From the NCBI RefSeq assembly GCF_030913705.1, contig NZ_CP133190.1, positions 1,922,001 to 1,986,000 of the forward strand: a DNA stretch of 64,000 bases. Reading direction: 5' to 3'. A program made the translations under genes and the position numbers. The notes beneath the pieces were generated by a model, which worked only from the letters and a program-made list of their open reading frames with translations, did no database searches and was not told the origin of the DNA. Positions 53,487-62,142 of this stretch are shown piece by piece (the first letter of the stretch is position 1; each line of letters opens with the position of its first letter). This DNA is from Anaerocolumna sp. MB42-C2. GTDB lineage: Bacteria; Bacillota; Clostridia; Lachnospirales; Lachnospiraceae.

Positions 53487-54179
53487 ATGTTTAAACCGGG
53501 AACGGATTGGAATCCAAAACAAACCTTACTAAAAGAATATCTTAAAACTAAGGATAAGTTTACAGAAGCTATGGAACTATGTCTTAAGATGCATAAATAT
53601 CTCCATTTATCCCAAGTATCTTCATCAAATGAGATAACCCTTGCTGATGAAGTTTGGGATGGGTTGTCAGAGGAAGATTTTGAAATTATGCCTACGGTTA
53701 AGGATGTTACAATTGCATGGAATATCTGGCATATAACAAGAATAGAGGATTTGACCATTAATATTTTAGTTATGGATCAGAAACAGGTCCTAGACGAAAC
53801 CTGGCTGAATCAATTACAGGTTACCGTAAAAGATACCGGTAATGCCATGACAGATGATGAAATCATTAGTTTCAGTAAATCTGTTAATAAGCAGGAACTG
53901 AAAAACTACCGGAATGCAGTTGGAAAACAAACACAGCAAACTTTAGCTGTCCTCACCCCAGAAGATCTTAGAGAGAAAATAACATCCGACCGTTTGGAAC
54001 GAATCAGATTAGAAGGCGGTGTAACAAACCATCCGGACTCAATCTGGCTGCTGGATTTCTGGGGCAGAAAAGACGTATCCGGAATTTTACAGATGCCAAT
54101 TACCAGGCATCAAATTGTCCACTTAAATGACAGTTTAAAATTAAAAGCTAAAATAGCAAGATTAAATTATAAAAAATAA
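53487..54179 (+). CDS. DinB-family protein
   Basis: A 230-residue helical-bundle protein. Possible metal-site histidines are in WNIWHITRIEDLTIN and RHQIVHLNDSL, the DinB/YfiT pattern of three His. Members are thiol-dependent transferases or uncharacterised. The second gene of a pair with the isochorismatase-like hydrolase. GGCGGG before the ATG is a modest ribosome site. Confidence 0.75.
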   Translation: MFKPGTDWNPKQTLLKEYLKTKDKFTEAMELCLKMHKYLHLSQVSSSNEITLADEVWDGLSEEDFEIMPTVKDVTIAWNIWHITRIEDLTINILVMDQKQVLDETWLNQLQVTVKDTGNAMTDDEIISFSKSVNKQELKNYRNAVGKQTQQTLAVLTPEDLREKITSDRLERIRLEGGVTNHPDSIWLLDFWGRKDVSGILQMPITRHQIVHLNDSLKLKAKIARLNYKK

Positions 54180-54357
54180 TATTATTTTATGAAAGCGAAC
54201 ATTTAATTTTATAGATTGACTTTTTAATTATTTAAATCATATTACTGAATATTAAAATTGATATCATATTTAATAAATATTTTTTAAAAATATATTTACA
54301 TTGTATTCTCATACATAAAATCATCTAAACAGGACAGACTAATATGGAGGTGATTTT

Positions 54358-54519
54358 ATGTCGCATGTAGCGCCAGCAATCAGGGAAAAATTTGAAACCC
54401 TTCCTGTTGAATTAAAAAATTCTATCTTAGAAAGAAATGTACAGTTAAATAATATCTATGATCTTATGCATGTTTTAGAAGACATCGTAGCAGAAGGAGA
54501 AGAGGATACCAAAAAATAG
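54358..54519 (+). CDS. Small conserved-looking protein, 53 aa
   Basis: ATG 54358 preceded by GGAGG opens 53 codons: MSHVAPAIREKFETLPVEL at the start, amphipathic middle (NSILERNVQLNN) and acidic end (AEGEEDTKK). Length, ribosome site and a terminator directly overlapping its stop support a real gene. I know no function. The upstream CATACATA box looks like a sigma-E-type -10, hinting at sporulation expression. Confidence 0.7.
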   Translation: MSHVAPAIREKFETLPVELKNSILERNVQLNNIYDLMHVLEDIVAEGEEDTKK

Positions 54520-54535
54520 GCATCCTCTTTTTTTC
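54501..54535 (+). terminator. Terminator after the 53-aa gene
   Basis: AGAGGATACC (54501-54510) pairs with GGCATCCTCT (54519-54528), one mismatch, followed by TTTTTTTC. The left arm is the last codons of the gene. Confidence 0.85.
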
Positions 54536-54546
54536 TTTTTTATCTC

Positions 54547-55263
54547 TTATTCACCCTCATTAATCTGTTCGGAAATAAGGTGAATCGAATCTATGGTATG
54601 TTTTGCACTATCTGTAATATCCCTCTGATATGCAATCTCGTGTTCCATATTTCTTGATACATCATTGGAAATATAAGCTGCTTCCAGTATTTTATGAAAT
54701 ACCTCTTTTACATCGCTTACCATAGAATTCTGTTTTTCTACAATTTCATAAATTTTATTCATAGCTTCTACTGTTTCTGTAACAAATGACTGGATGGATT
54801 GGATTGTTTCCGAAATTTCTTTTGAAGACTGTGCTGATTGTGCGGCTAAGTTTCTTACCTCTCCTGCTACTACAGCAAAACCTCTGCCTTGTTCTCCTGC
54901 CCTGGCTGCTTCAATGGAAGCATTTAAGGACAACATATTTGTTTTATTGGATATACCTCCTATTACTGAAGCAAATCCCTCAATCATATTGGAAAGATTT
55001 TTCATTTGATTAATATTTTTTGTTGAATTCTCCACTGCATTATGTAAAGAGTCAATTTTATTTAATAGGTCATCCACACATTGAATTCCATCTTTTACCA
55101 AATTAAGTGATGTATCTGAACTATTTATCGCATCAAATGCATTTTTCTCTACTTTTAATTGAGAGGTATCCAGGTTATCCACTATAGTCCCGATACTATG
55201 AATAAATTCCTCCTGTTGCCTCATTAAACTTTTTAATTCCTCACAATCTTTTGTACATTCCAT
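54547..55263 (-). CDS. Soluble methyl-accepting chemotaxis protein
   Basis: A 238-residue protein made of the MCP signalling domain: [20 protein letters not shown] with [20 protein letters not shown] is the conserved hairpin tip that binds CheA/CheW. There is no membrane helix once the start is set at ATG 55263 (GGAGG eight bases upstream); the open frame to 55335 only adds untranslated leader. A short N-terminal coiled region ([20 protein letters not shown]) with two cysteines precedes it; a cytoplasmic input is implied. Confidence 0.88.
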   Translation of the reverse strand: MECTKDCEELKSLMRQQEEFIHSIGTIVDNLDTSQLKVEKNAFDAINSSDTSLNLVKDGIQCVDDLLNKIDSLHNAVENSTKNINQMKNLSNMIEGFASVIGGISNKTNMLSLNASIEAARAGEQGRGFAVVAGEVRNLAAQSAQSSKEISETIQSIQSFVTETVEAMNKIYEIVEKQNSMVSDVKEVFHKILEAAYISNDVSRNMEHEIAYQRDITDSAKHTIDSIHLISEQINEGE

Positions 55264-55409
55264 TATTAATTCCTCCGCCTTTTCTTCAGTATGATAATAT
55301 ATATAATGGCAACAATATAACCACAAAACAAACAAGTAAAGGTTTTTATGTCCGCCTTGCGCTATTGTTACTCAAGTATACAATTTTCTCTTTAAGTACC
55401 AAAACAGCA

Positions 55410-56762
55410 TCAAGAAAATAAATTTACAATCTCCCTTATATTCCTGACACCGATTAATTTAACACAAGTATTCCCAACATTCTCTTTATTAATCTGCGGC
55501 AGCAAAACCGTATCATATCCCATTTTACCGGCCTCAATAACACGCTGCTCTGCCATATTAACCGCCCTTACTTCTCCGGTGAGTCCAATTTCTCCAAAAC
55601 ACAAGGTTTTATTATCCATTGACCGGTTTTTGTAACTGGATAAAATAGCCATAACAATTGCCAAATCCAGTGCCGGTTCATTAATCTTCATTCCGCCGGC
55701 AACATTAATATATGCATCCATTCCAGACATCTGGATTCCTAACCTTTTCTCCAATACAGCCATTAGCAGATTTACACGATTATAATCAGTTCCGGCTGCC
55801 GTTCTCCTTGGCATATTAAAATTTGTCTGACAGATTAAGGCCTGAATCTCTACTAGTATAGGCCTGGTGCCTTCCATGGAGGCCGTTACTACCGAACCCG
55901 GTTCTCCCTCCGGTTTGCCCTGTAACATAAATTCTGATGGATTACTCACTTCCACTAATCCTTTATCCCTCATTTCAAATACCCCAATTTCATTGGTGGA
56001 TCCAAAACGATTTTTAACTGCTCTTAAAATCCGGTAGGAAGCTTTACTTTCTCCCTCAAAATATAAAACTGTATCAACCATATGTTCTAAAACTCTGGGA
56101 CCGGCTACCACACCTTCTTTGGTAACATGTCCAACTATAAAGATAGATATTCCCAACCCTTTCGCCAAATGCATTAAGATACCGGTGGTTTCCCTTACCT
56201 GACTTACACTGCCAGGCGCTGCACCGATTTCCTCTTTATACATCGTCTGAATGGAATCAATGATTACAATCTGAGGCATTAATTTACGTATAGTATCTTC
56301 TATACTGTCTAAATTGGTTTCACTTAGCAATAATAACTCTCCCTGAAAGGATCCCAGCCTGTCGGCACGCATTTTAATCTGCTTTAAGGATTCTTCTCCC
56401 GATATGTATAGTATCTTAACTTGTTTATCGGATAATTCCCTGCACATCTGAAGTAACAGGGTCGATTTTCCTATTCCGGGATCCCCTCCTACTAATACCA
56501 GGGAACCAATCACAATCCCGCCCCCCAATACTCTGTCAAACTCCTCGATTCCGGTTAATATTCTCTGGTCTTTATCAGTTGTGACATCAGATAAAAGCTG
56601 CGGCTCTGTCTGTGTTAAACCGACCTGTTTATTAATCTTTTTCTTAATTACCGGTTCCTCGGTAAAAGTATCCCACTGCTTACAGCCTGGACATTGTCCC
56701 ATCCACTTGGATGCTTCATAACCACATTCCCTGCAGAAAAAAACAGTCCTGTTTTTAGCCAT
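55410..56762 (-). CDS. radA: DNA repair protein RadA/Sms
   Basis: A 450-residue RecA-like helicase for branch migration during recombination. N-terminal C4 zinc finger CRECGYEASKWMGQCPGC, Walker A GGDPGIGKSTLLLQM, Walker B IVIIDSIQTM, the RadA motif KNRFGSTNEIGVFEM and a C-terminal Lon-protease-like domain are present. ATG 56762 follows AAGGAGG; the frame opening at 56843 is not used. Downstream of clpC on the same strand as in Bacillus-type mcsA-mcsB-clpC-radA clusters, here with one gene between. Confidence 0.96.
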   Translation of the reverse strand: MAKNRTVFFCRECGYEASKWMGQCPGCKQWDTFTEEPVIKKKINKQVGLTQTEPQLLSDVTTDKDQRILTGIEEFDRVLGGGIVIGSLVLVGGDPGIGKSTLLLQMCRELSDKQVKILYISGEESLKQIKMRADRLGSFQGELLLLSETNLDSIEDTIRKLMPQIVIIDSIQTMYKEEIGAAPGSVSQVRETTGILMHLAKGLGISIFIVGHVTKEGVVAGPRVLEHMVDTVLYFEGESKASYRILRAVKNRFGSTNEIGVFEMRDKGLVEVSNPSEFMLQGKPEGEPGSVVTASMEGTRPILVEIQALICQTNFNMPRRTAAGTDYNRVNLLMAVLEKRLGIQMSGMDAYINVAGGMKINEPALDLAIVMAILSSYKNRSMDNKTLCFGEIGLTGEVRAVNMAEQRVIEAGKMGYDTVLLPQINKENVGNTCVKLIGVRNIREIVNLFS

Positions 56763-56917
56763 ATTTTCCTCCTTATAATAATCCAAACGGATAAATTCGC
56801 TCCTCATCTCCCTAATCCCAAAGTTTCGGTATGCTATTCGCACCTATACTAATAAGGAACTGTTTTAGGGATTCCCCCTAAAACAGTTCCAATTATTATA
56901 AACAAACCATAGAAATA

Positions 56918-57334
56918 CTATTGTAGTTTCACTACCCTTATAGCTGATTTATGATTTTCACCTAATTCCACGCTAAACATAAGTTTACCGCCTAAATTTG
57001 TTTTCATCTTTCCTACATTTGTATCATCAATATAAATTTTATATTCTTTCTCTGCTTCTAATTCCAAAGTGATCTGTGCATCTTCAGGTCCTTCAACAGA
57101 AAATCTGACTTCTTTTTCGGATATATCTAAATTCTCCACTGCTGTTCCCGGAACAGATTCATATACAAACATTCCGTTCCTCTCTAATTTAGTTATTTCC
57201 TTAAAAGTTTTAACTTTATATAGATCTCCGTTATGCTCAAAATCATTTACCTTTGATTTTACCGTTAATTCGTAATTGCCAAAACTGATTGTCCCATTGC
57301 TTTCTTCACGTATTAATTCATCGATCACTGACAT
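56918..57334 (-). CDS. Conserved hypothetical protein (138 aa)
   Basis: A 138-residue, mainly beta protein: MSVIDELIREESNGTISFGNYEL at the start, a KSKVNDFEHNGDLYKVKTFKE segment, then alternating strands to SVELGENHKSAIRVVKL (quoted in parts). Homologues in Lachnospiraceae are often labelled endosialidase, which I consider unsupported. Its place between clpC and radA suggests a housekeeping or stress role. AGGAGG precedes the ATG. Confidence 0.72.
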   Translation of the reverse strand: MSVIDELIREESNGTISFGNYELTVKSKVNDFEHNGDLYKVKTFKEITKLERNGMFVYESVPGTAVENLDISEKEVRFSVEGPEDAQITLELEAEKEYKIYIDDTNVGKMKTNLGGKLMFSVELGENHKSAIRVVKLQ

Positions 57335-57543
57335 TTTAAATCCTCCTAGTTTCGTTAATACTTCCTCGATTTATATTTTCTCCAAATGGCCTATCAGCGG
57401 TCAAAATGCCAATAGCTCTATCTTATTATATGGTTTTCTTTTATTCCAGGCACATTAAATGGAACATATTATAGTTTTTGTAGCTATCTCTATTATATAA
57501 TATTTGCATGACAATTTCTACTAATATATGCACAAGAAATGAA

Positions 57544-59988
57544 TTATTTTTTGGAAATTTTAATATCTTTGTCGAAAAGTTGTACTAACGCGGTATCTCC
57601 ATTATGAAGATTACCCTCAAGGACTTCTTCTGCCAGCTTATCTTCAATGTTAGACTGTATTGCTCTTCTAAGCGGTCTTGCACCATAATTCTGGTCATAA
57701 CCGATTTCAACAATACGGTCGATGATCTCATCCTTTACTTCCAGGGATATATTCATCTGCTGCTTCGATCTCTTAGCAATACTCTTTAACATAATACTAA
57801 CGATGCTCTTAATATCTTCCTTCGATAAGGAATGGAATACAATCATTTCATCAATACGGTTAATGAATTCCGGCTTAAAGATTCGCTTAACTTCCTCCAT
57901 AACGCCTTCTTTCATCTTTTTATAATCTTCTTTATCATCTGTGACAGAGGAAAAGCCTAAACGCTTCGGTGCAATGATATTCTGAGCTCCGGCATTGGAG
58001 GTCATAATAATGATTGTATTCTTAAAGCTGACTTTTCTGCCCTGGGCATCCGTAATATGCCCGTCATCCAATACCTGCAGCAGAATATTGAAAACATCCG
58101 GATGTGCTTTTTCCACTTCATCAAAAAGAATCACGGAATATGGATTCTGTCTGACTTTTTCGCTAAGCTGGCCCCCCTCATCATACCCTACGTATCCCGG
58201 AGGGGATCCAATCAGTTTGGAAACACTGTGCTTCTCCATGTATTCGGACATATCTACCCGTATCATGGAATTCTCACTGCCAAACATTGCTTCTGCCAAC
58301 GCTTTGGATAATTCAGTTTTACCTACACCGGTCGGTCCTAAAAACAGGAATGAACCGATTGGCCTGTTTGGATCTTTTAAACCTACACGACCCCTTCGTA
58401 TTGCTTTGGAAACGGCGGACACTGCATCCTCCTGACCAATGACTCTTTCATGAAGAATTTTCTCCAGATTTCTTAAACGTTCCGATTCCTCTTCGGCTAA
58501 TTTTTTAACCGGAATCTTAGTCCAGCTGGATATGATATCAGCTATTTCATTCTCGCCTACAACCAGTTTCGTTTCTTGTTTTTCTTTTTCTGAGCGAACC
58601 TGCAGTGCATTTAAACGGCTGTTTATTTCCTCCTGTTGTTTTTTTATCTCACCTGCTTTTTCATATTCTTCATTTTTAATTGCAAGCTCTTTTTCTTCAT
58701 CCAAACGAAGGATTTCAGACTCTAATTCTTTCACTTCCGGAGAGGTTATAAATGTACTTAGGCGTACCTTAGAGGCAGCTTCATCCATTAAATCGATTGC
58801 TTTATCCGGTAAATAACGGTCATTTATATATCTGCTTGACATTTTAACTGCTGCTTCCAGAGCTTCATCTGTAATTTTAACTTTGTGGTGTACCTCATAG
58901 CTGTCTCTTAATCCCTTTAATATAAGGATTGCTTCCTCTTCTGAGGGTTCTTCCACTACGACCGGTTGAAATCTTCGCTCTAAGGCGGCATCCTTTTCAA
59001 TATACTTGCGGTATTCCTCCCTGGTGGTAGCTCCGATTAACTGTAATTCTCCTCTTGCTAATGACGGTTTTAATATATTGGAGGCATCAATTGCTCCTTC
59101 CGCTCCGCCGGCTCCAATAATGGTATGGATTTCATCTATAAATAGAAGTACATTTCCGTCACTCATGACCTCGGTGATTACTTTTTTTATTCTCTCTTCG
59201 AATTCCCCTCTGTATTTTGAACCTGCTACCATTCCGGATAAATCGAGTGTTAAAACTCTTTTATCCTTAATGATTTCAGGAATATTTCCTTCTACAATTT
59301 TTCTGGCCAGACCTTCTGCTATTGCAGTTTTACCGACACCGGGTTCTCCTACCAGACAAGGATTATTTTTAGTTCTTCGGCTTAAAATCTGAATTACCCG
59401 CTGTATTTCTGTCTCACGGCCGATCACAGGGTCTAATTTGCCCTCTCTTGCATATTCTGTCAAGTCTCTGCTGTATTGGTCCAAAGTGGGAGTGCTTGAT
59501 TTGGCTTTTGCTTTACTTTTATTTGAGGCATATTCATTTTTTGCTGCATTCATATCAGCTCCCACTGCAGTTAATATATCAACGTATAATTTTTGTACAT
59601 TAATTCCTAAGGTATTAAGCAGTCTTACTGCGATACAGTCGGATTCCTTTATTAAAGCGATTAATATATGCTCTGTACCAACTAACTGTGCTTTTAAACG
59701 AAGGGCTTCCTTAAAGCTCTGATCTAAAATCCTCTTTGCCCTCGGTGTAAATCCGTCTACTTCAACGGTTTCCACATTTGAATTAGGGGCTATCAGCTGA
59801 TTAACTAATTCAATAACTTTATCAACTTCTACTCCGTTTTTTTCCAAGACTTTGGAAGCAACACCATCTGCCTCTAATAATCCGATAAGCAGGTGTTCTG
59901 TCCCTACATAATTGTGTGATAACTTATATGCTACTTCTGTTGCATAGGTTATTGCTGCTCTCGCATTTTCCGTATATTTTTCGTTCAT
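57544..59988 (-). CDS. clpC: ATP-dependent Clp protease ATPase subunit ClpC
   Basis: An 814-residue Hsp100 unfoldase. Two N-terminal Clp repeats (1-140), first AAA module with GEPGVGKTAIAEGLA and VLLFIDEIHTIIGAG, the ClpC middle domain (UVR-like NEEYEKAGEIKKQQEEI), and second AAA module with GPTGVGKTELSKALAEAMFG are in the right order. It delivers proteins to ClpP and is regulated by McsB-type arginine phosphorylation. It ends the operon, 15 bp after mcsB. Confidence 0.97.
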   Translation of the reverse strand: MNEKYTENARAAITYATEVAYKLSHNYVGTEHLLIGLLEADGVASKVLEKNGVEVDKVIELVNQLIAPNSNVETVEVDGFTPRAKRILDQSFKEALRLKAQLVGTEHILIALIKESDCIAVRLLNTLGINVQKLYVDILTAVGADMNAAKNEYASNKSKAKAKSSTPTLDQYSRDLTEYAREGKLDPVIGRETEIQRVIQILSRRTKNNPCLVGEPGVGKTAIAEGLARKIVEGNIPEIIKDKRVLTLDLSGMVAGSKYRGEFEERIKKVITEVMSDGNVLLFIDEIHTIIGAGGAEGAIDASNILKPSLARGELQLIGATTREEYRKYIEKDAALERRFQPVVVEEPSEEEAILILKGLRDSYEVHHKVKITDEALEAAVKMSSRYINDRYLPDKAIDLMDEAASKVRLSTFITSPEVKELESEILRLDEEKELAIKNEEYEKAGEIKKQQEEINSRLNALQVRSEKEKQETKLVVGENEIADIISSWTKIPVKKLAEEESERLRNLEKILHERVIGQEDAVSAVSKAIRRGRVGLKDPNRPIGSFLFLGPTGVGKTELSKALAEAMFGSENSMIRVDMSEYMEKHSVSKLIGSPPGYVGYDEGGQLSEKVRQNPYSVILFDEVEKAHPDVFNILLQVLDDGHITDAQGRKVSFKNTIIIMTSNAGAQNIIAPKRLGFSSVTDDKEDYKKMKEGVMEEVKRIFKPEFINRIDEMIVFHSLSKEDIKSIVSIMLKSIAKRSKQQMNISLEVKDEIIDRIVEIGYDQNYGARPLRRAIQSNIEDKLAEEVLEGNLHNGDTALVQLFDKDIKISKK

Positions 59989-60003
59989 AGTAGCCTCCTG
60001 TTC

Positions 60004-61038
60004 TTATACCGGTTCCGGTAATTTCTTTCTGATGTAATCTGCTCTATATTTATCTCTTTGTACACTTCCTACGTTTTTGTCCAACTGACACTGTAAATTA
60101 CCGGGTTGTATTTCCATCATCAGTTCATGAACATTATAATTTTCTTTCAGATGAATGAGGTTCATATCAATCCCCAATTTTAACTGAGCCAATAAAGCCA
60201 TAGCATCGGCGGATGATAATTGCTTTGCATATTTTAATACACCATATGAACGATGTACCTTATCTTCAAACTCATCATAATTGTTGGTAAGAATATATTC
60301 CCTCTGCCTGCGTTCCTGTTTCATAACCTGCCAGACGATACGGTCCAGACTATCCATAATTTCCTTTTCGGTACTTCCTAAGGTTTTCTGGTTGGATATT
60401 TGGTACAGACTTCCAACACTTTTTGAAGCTTCTCCGTAGGTACCTCTTAGTGCTATTCCATACTGCCCTAATTCTTCCGCTAATTTAATAATTTTACCGG
60501 CTGCTGTGAGTGCCGGCAAAAACATCATATAGGATGCCCGTAAACCGGTACCCACATTCGTGGGACACGAAGTGAGATAACCATATTTTTCATGAAATGC
60601 AAAATCAAATATTTCATTGGTAATATCGTCAATTTTATTAGCTGCCTGAAAGGCTTCTTCTATATTCATTCCTCCGGTTATGGATTGAATTCGTATATGA
60701 TCCTCTTCATTTATCATAATACTGATACTTTCATCACTAGAAAGAATTAAACCGGTACTTTGCTCTTTCGCCACTAATAAAGGACTGATAATATGCCTCT
60801 CCACCATAGCGGTTTTCTCCGTATCTCCAAGTACATCCGCACTGCAGCTGTAAAATTTCATGGAGGCCTGACCTTCTATCAGGGGAGTCGCTGCTTTTAC
60901 TTTCTCCACAAGTTCACTTGCCTGCTTTTCAGAAAGTTTGGCTGAAAAAGAGTAATCCTTGAGATTTCTGGCAAGCCTGACCCGGCTGGAGATTACAACG
61001 TCATTATTCTGACCCGCTTCTTTGTACCATTTAAGCAT
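60004..61038 (-). CDS. mcsB: Protein-arginine kinase McsB
   Basis: A 344-residue guanidino kinase-fold enzyme that phosphorylates arginine on client proteins to mark them for ClpCP. ATP-site arginines lie in VISSRVRLARNLKDYSF, and the catalytic Cys/loop is SCPTNVGTGLRASYMMFLPAL. C-terminal autoregulatory part is complete. The ATG overlaps the end of mcsA by eight bases, with GGAGGAG upstream inside mcsA, indicating coupled translation. Confidence 0.96.
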   Translation of the reverse strand: MLKWYKEAGQNNDVVISSRVRLARNLKDYSFSAKLSEKQASELVEKVKAATPLIEGQASMKFYSCSADVLGDTEKTAMVERHIISPLLVAKEQSTGLILSSDESISIMINEEDHIRIQSITGGMNIEEAFQAANKIDDITNEIFDFAFHEKYGYLTSCPTNVGTGLRASYMMFLPALTAAGKIIKLAEELGQYGIALRGTYGEASKSVGSLYQISNQKTLGSTEKEIMDSLDRIVWQVMKQERRQREYILTNNYDEFEDKVHRSYGVLKYAKQLSSADAMALLAQLKLGIDMNLIHLKENYNVHELMMEIQPGNLQCQLDKNVGSVQRDKYRADYIRKKLPEPV

Positions 61039-61573
61039 TACCTATCTCCTCCTTTTTTAACTGGCGTATCTTATCCCGCAGTTTAGCAGCCTCTTCAAAT
61101 TCCTCTTTCTCAACCGCATCCTGCAAGCGTATAGATAATTTATCCAATTCAGATAATTCCTTGACCAGTTTTTGGGTTTTTGTTTCAAATCCTTTCGGTT
61201 TTTTACCTGTATGGTTCTCAGAACCTTGTATATTTTTTAAACTTCCGTCTAATATATTCTGGAAACTGTCATAACATTTGGCGCATCCAAATCTGCCTTC
61301 TCTCATGAATTCCGAATAGGTCATACCGCATCCCTCGCATCGTATCTCTTTCTCGGCACGATCCGTAACATTGGAACTATTATAATAATTACCCAATATT
61401 GTAGACAGTAAGCTGCCTAACGTAATTTCCTGATCCATAAACGCTGTTCCCATAGGGAACGAAGTATATTCCGTTGCACATTCTTCGCATAAATGCTGTT
61501 CCGTTTTTTCTCCGTTTATTATTTCGGTATAATATATCTTAGCTTCATTTTTTTTACATTTATCACATAACAT
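61031..61573 (-). CDS. mcsA: Arginine-kinase activator McsA (UvrB/UvrC motif protein)
   Basis: A 180-residue zinc protein that activates McsB. Two CxxC pairs at the N-terminus (CDKCKKNE...CEECA) and two more (CEGCGMTYSEF, CAKCYDSF) bind zinc, and a C-terminal UVR motif (VEKEEFEEAAKLRDKIRQLK) contacts ClpC or McsB. AGGAGG sits before the ATG. Order regulator-mcsA-mcsB-clpC is that of the classical operon, except for the regulator type. Confidence 0.95.
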   Translation of the reverse strand: MLCDKCKKNEAKIYYTEIINGEKTEQHLCEECATEYTSFPMGTAFMDQEITLGSLLSTILGNYYNSSNVTDRAEKEIRCEGCGMTYSEFMREGRFGCAKCYDSFQNILDGSLKNIQGSENHTGKKPKGFETKTQKLVKELSELDKLSIRLQDAVEKEEFEEAAKLRDKIRQLKKEEIGNA

Positions 61574-61603
61574 AGTAACAACCTCCTGTTCTGATCTAGG
61601 TTA

Positions 61604-61978
61604 CTAATCTACATTAAAATCATCAAATATTTGATTTACTAAATCATGAATTTCTTCACTGCTTATATTCTTACAAATAGCTTTAGCCAATATTACCCTT
61701 AAGTCACAGGACAGTTCTTCCATTGCTTTTAATTTATCTGCATTAATTGCAACTACAGTTCCTTTTCTACGGTCGAGTTTCACATACCCCTCCTGTTTTA
61801 ACATAGTATATGCTTTATTTACAGTATGCATGTTAATTCCAATATCTTCTGCTAATTCCCGAACAGAAGGCAGATTATCCCCAACTCTTAACTCTGCATT
61901 AGCAATTCCGAAAATGATTTGATTGCGAAGTTGAATATAAAAAGCTTCTTCGCTGTTAAAATCGATTCTTACGATCAA
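61604..61978 (-). CDS. GntR-family regulator, YtrA subfamily
   Basis: A 124-residue repressor: winged helix (NLPSVRELAEDIGINMHTVNKAY) plus the short YtrA-type tail. The TTG at 61978 (IVRIDFNSEEAFYIQLRNQI) is eight bases from AGGAGG; a GTG at 61987 overlaps that site and is unlikely. It occupies the place that CtsR has in Bacillus mcsA-mcsB-clpC operons. An inverted repeat GTTATA-N7-TATAAC over its own -10 indicates autoregulation. Confidence 0.88.
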   Translation of the reverse strand: MIVRIDFNSEEAFYIQLRNQIIFGIANAELRVGDNLPSVRELAEDIGINMHTVNKAYTMLKQEGYVKLDRRKGTVVAINADKLKAMEELSCDLRVILAKAICKNISSEEIHDLVNQIFDDFNVD

Positions 61979-62009
61979 ATCATCCACCTCCTAATAGTTC
62001 GTTATATAT

Positions 62010-62028
62010 GTTATATTATTAGTATAAC
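62010..62028 (-). promoter_or_regulatory. Candidate GntR operator
   Basis: GTTATA (62010-62015) and TATAAC (62023-62028) are inverted about a 7-base centre and cover the -10 of the operon promoter. A further GTTATATAT (62001-62009) lies beside it. Confidence 0.6.
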
Positions 62029-62048
62029 AAATTATCATTTATTGTCAA
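62021..62048 (-). promoter_or_regulatory. Promoter of the regulator-mcsA-mcsB-clpC operon
   Basis: On the minus strand TTGACA (complement of 62043-62048) and TATACT (complement of 62021-62026) are 16 bases apart. No CtsR-type GGTCAAA repeats are present around it. Confidence 0.8.
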
Positions 62049-62142
62049 GATAAACTTAGAGTCATTCCTAACATTTAAGCTGCAATTATTCATAGAACCC
62101 TTTTTTCTCACTTAGTGTCTTATATATAATTTTAATCCAGTA

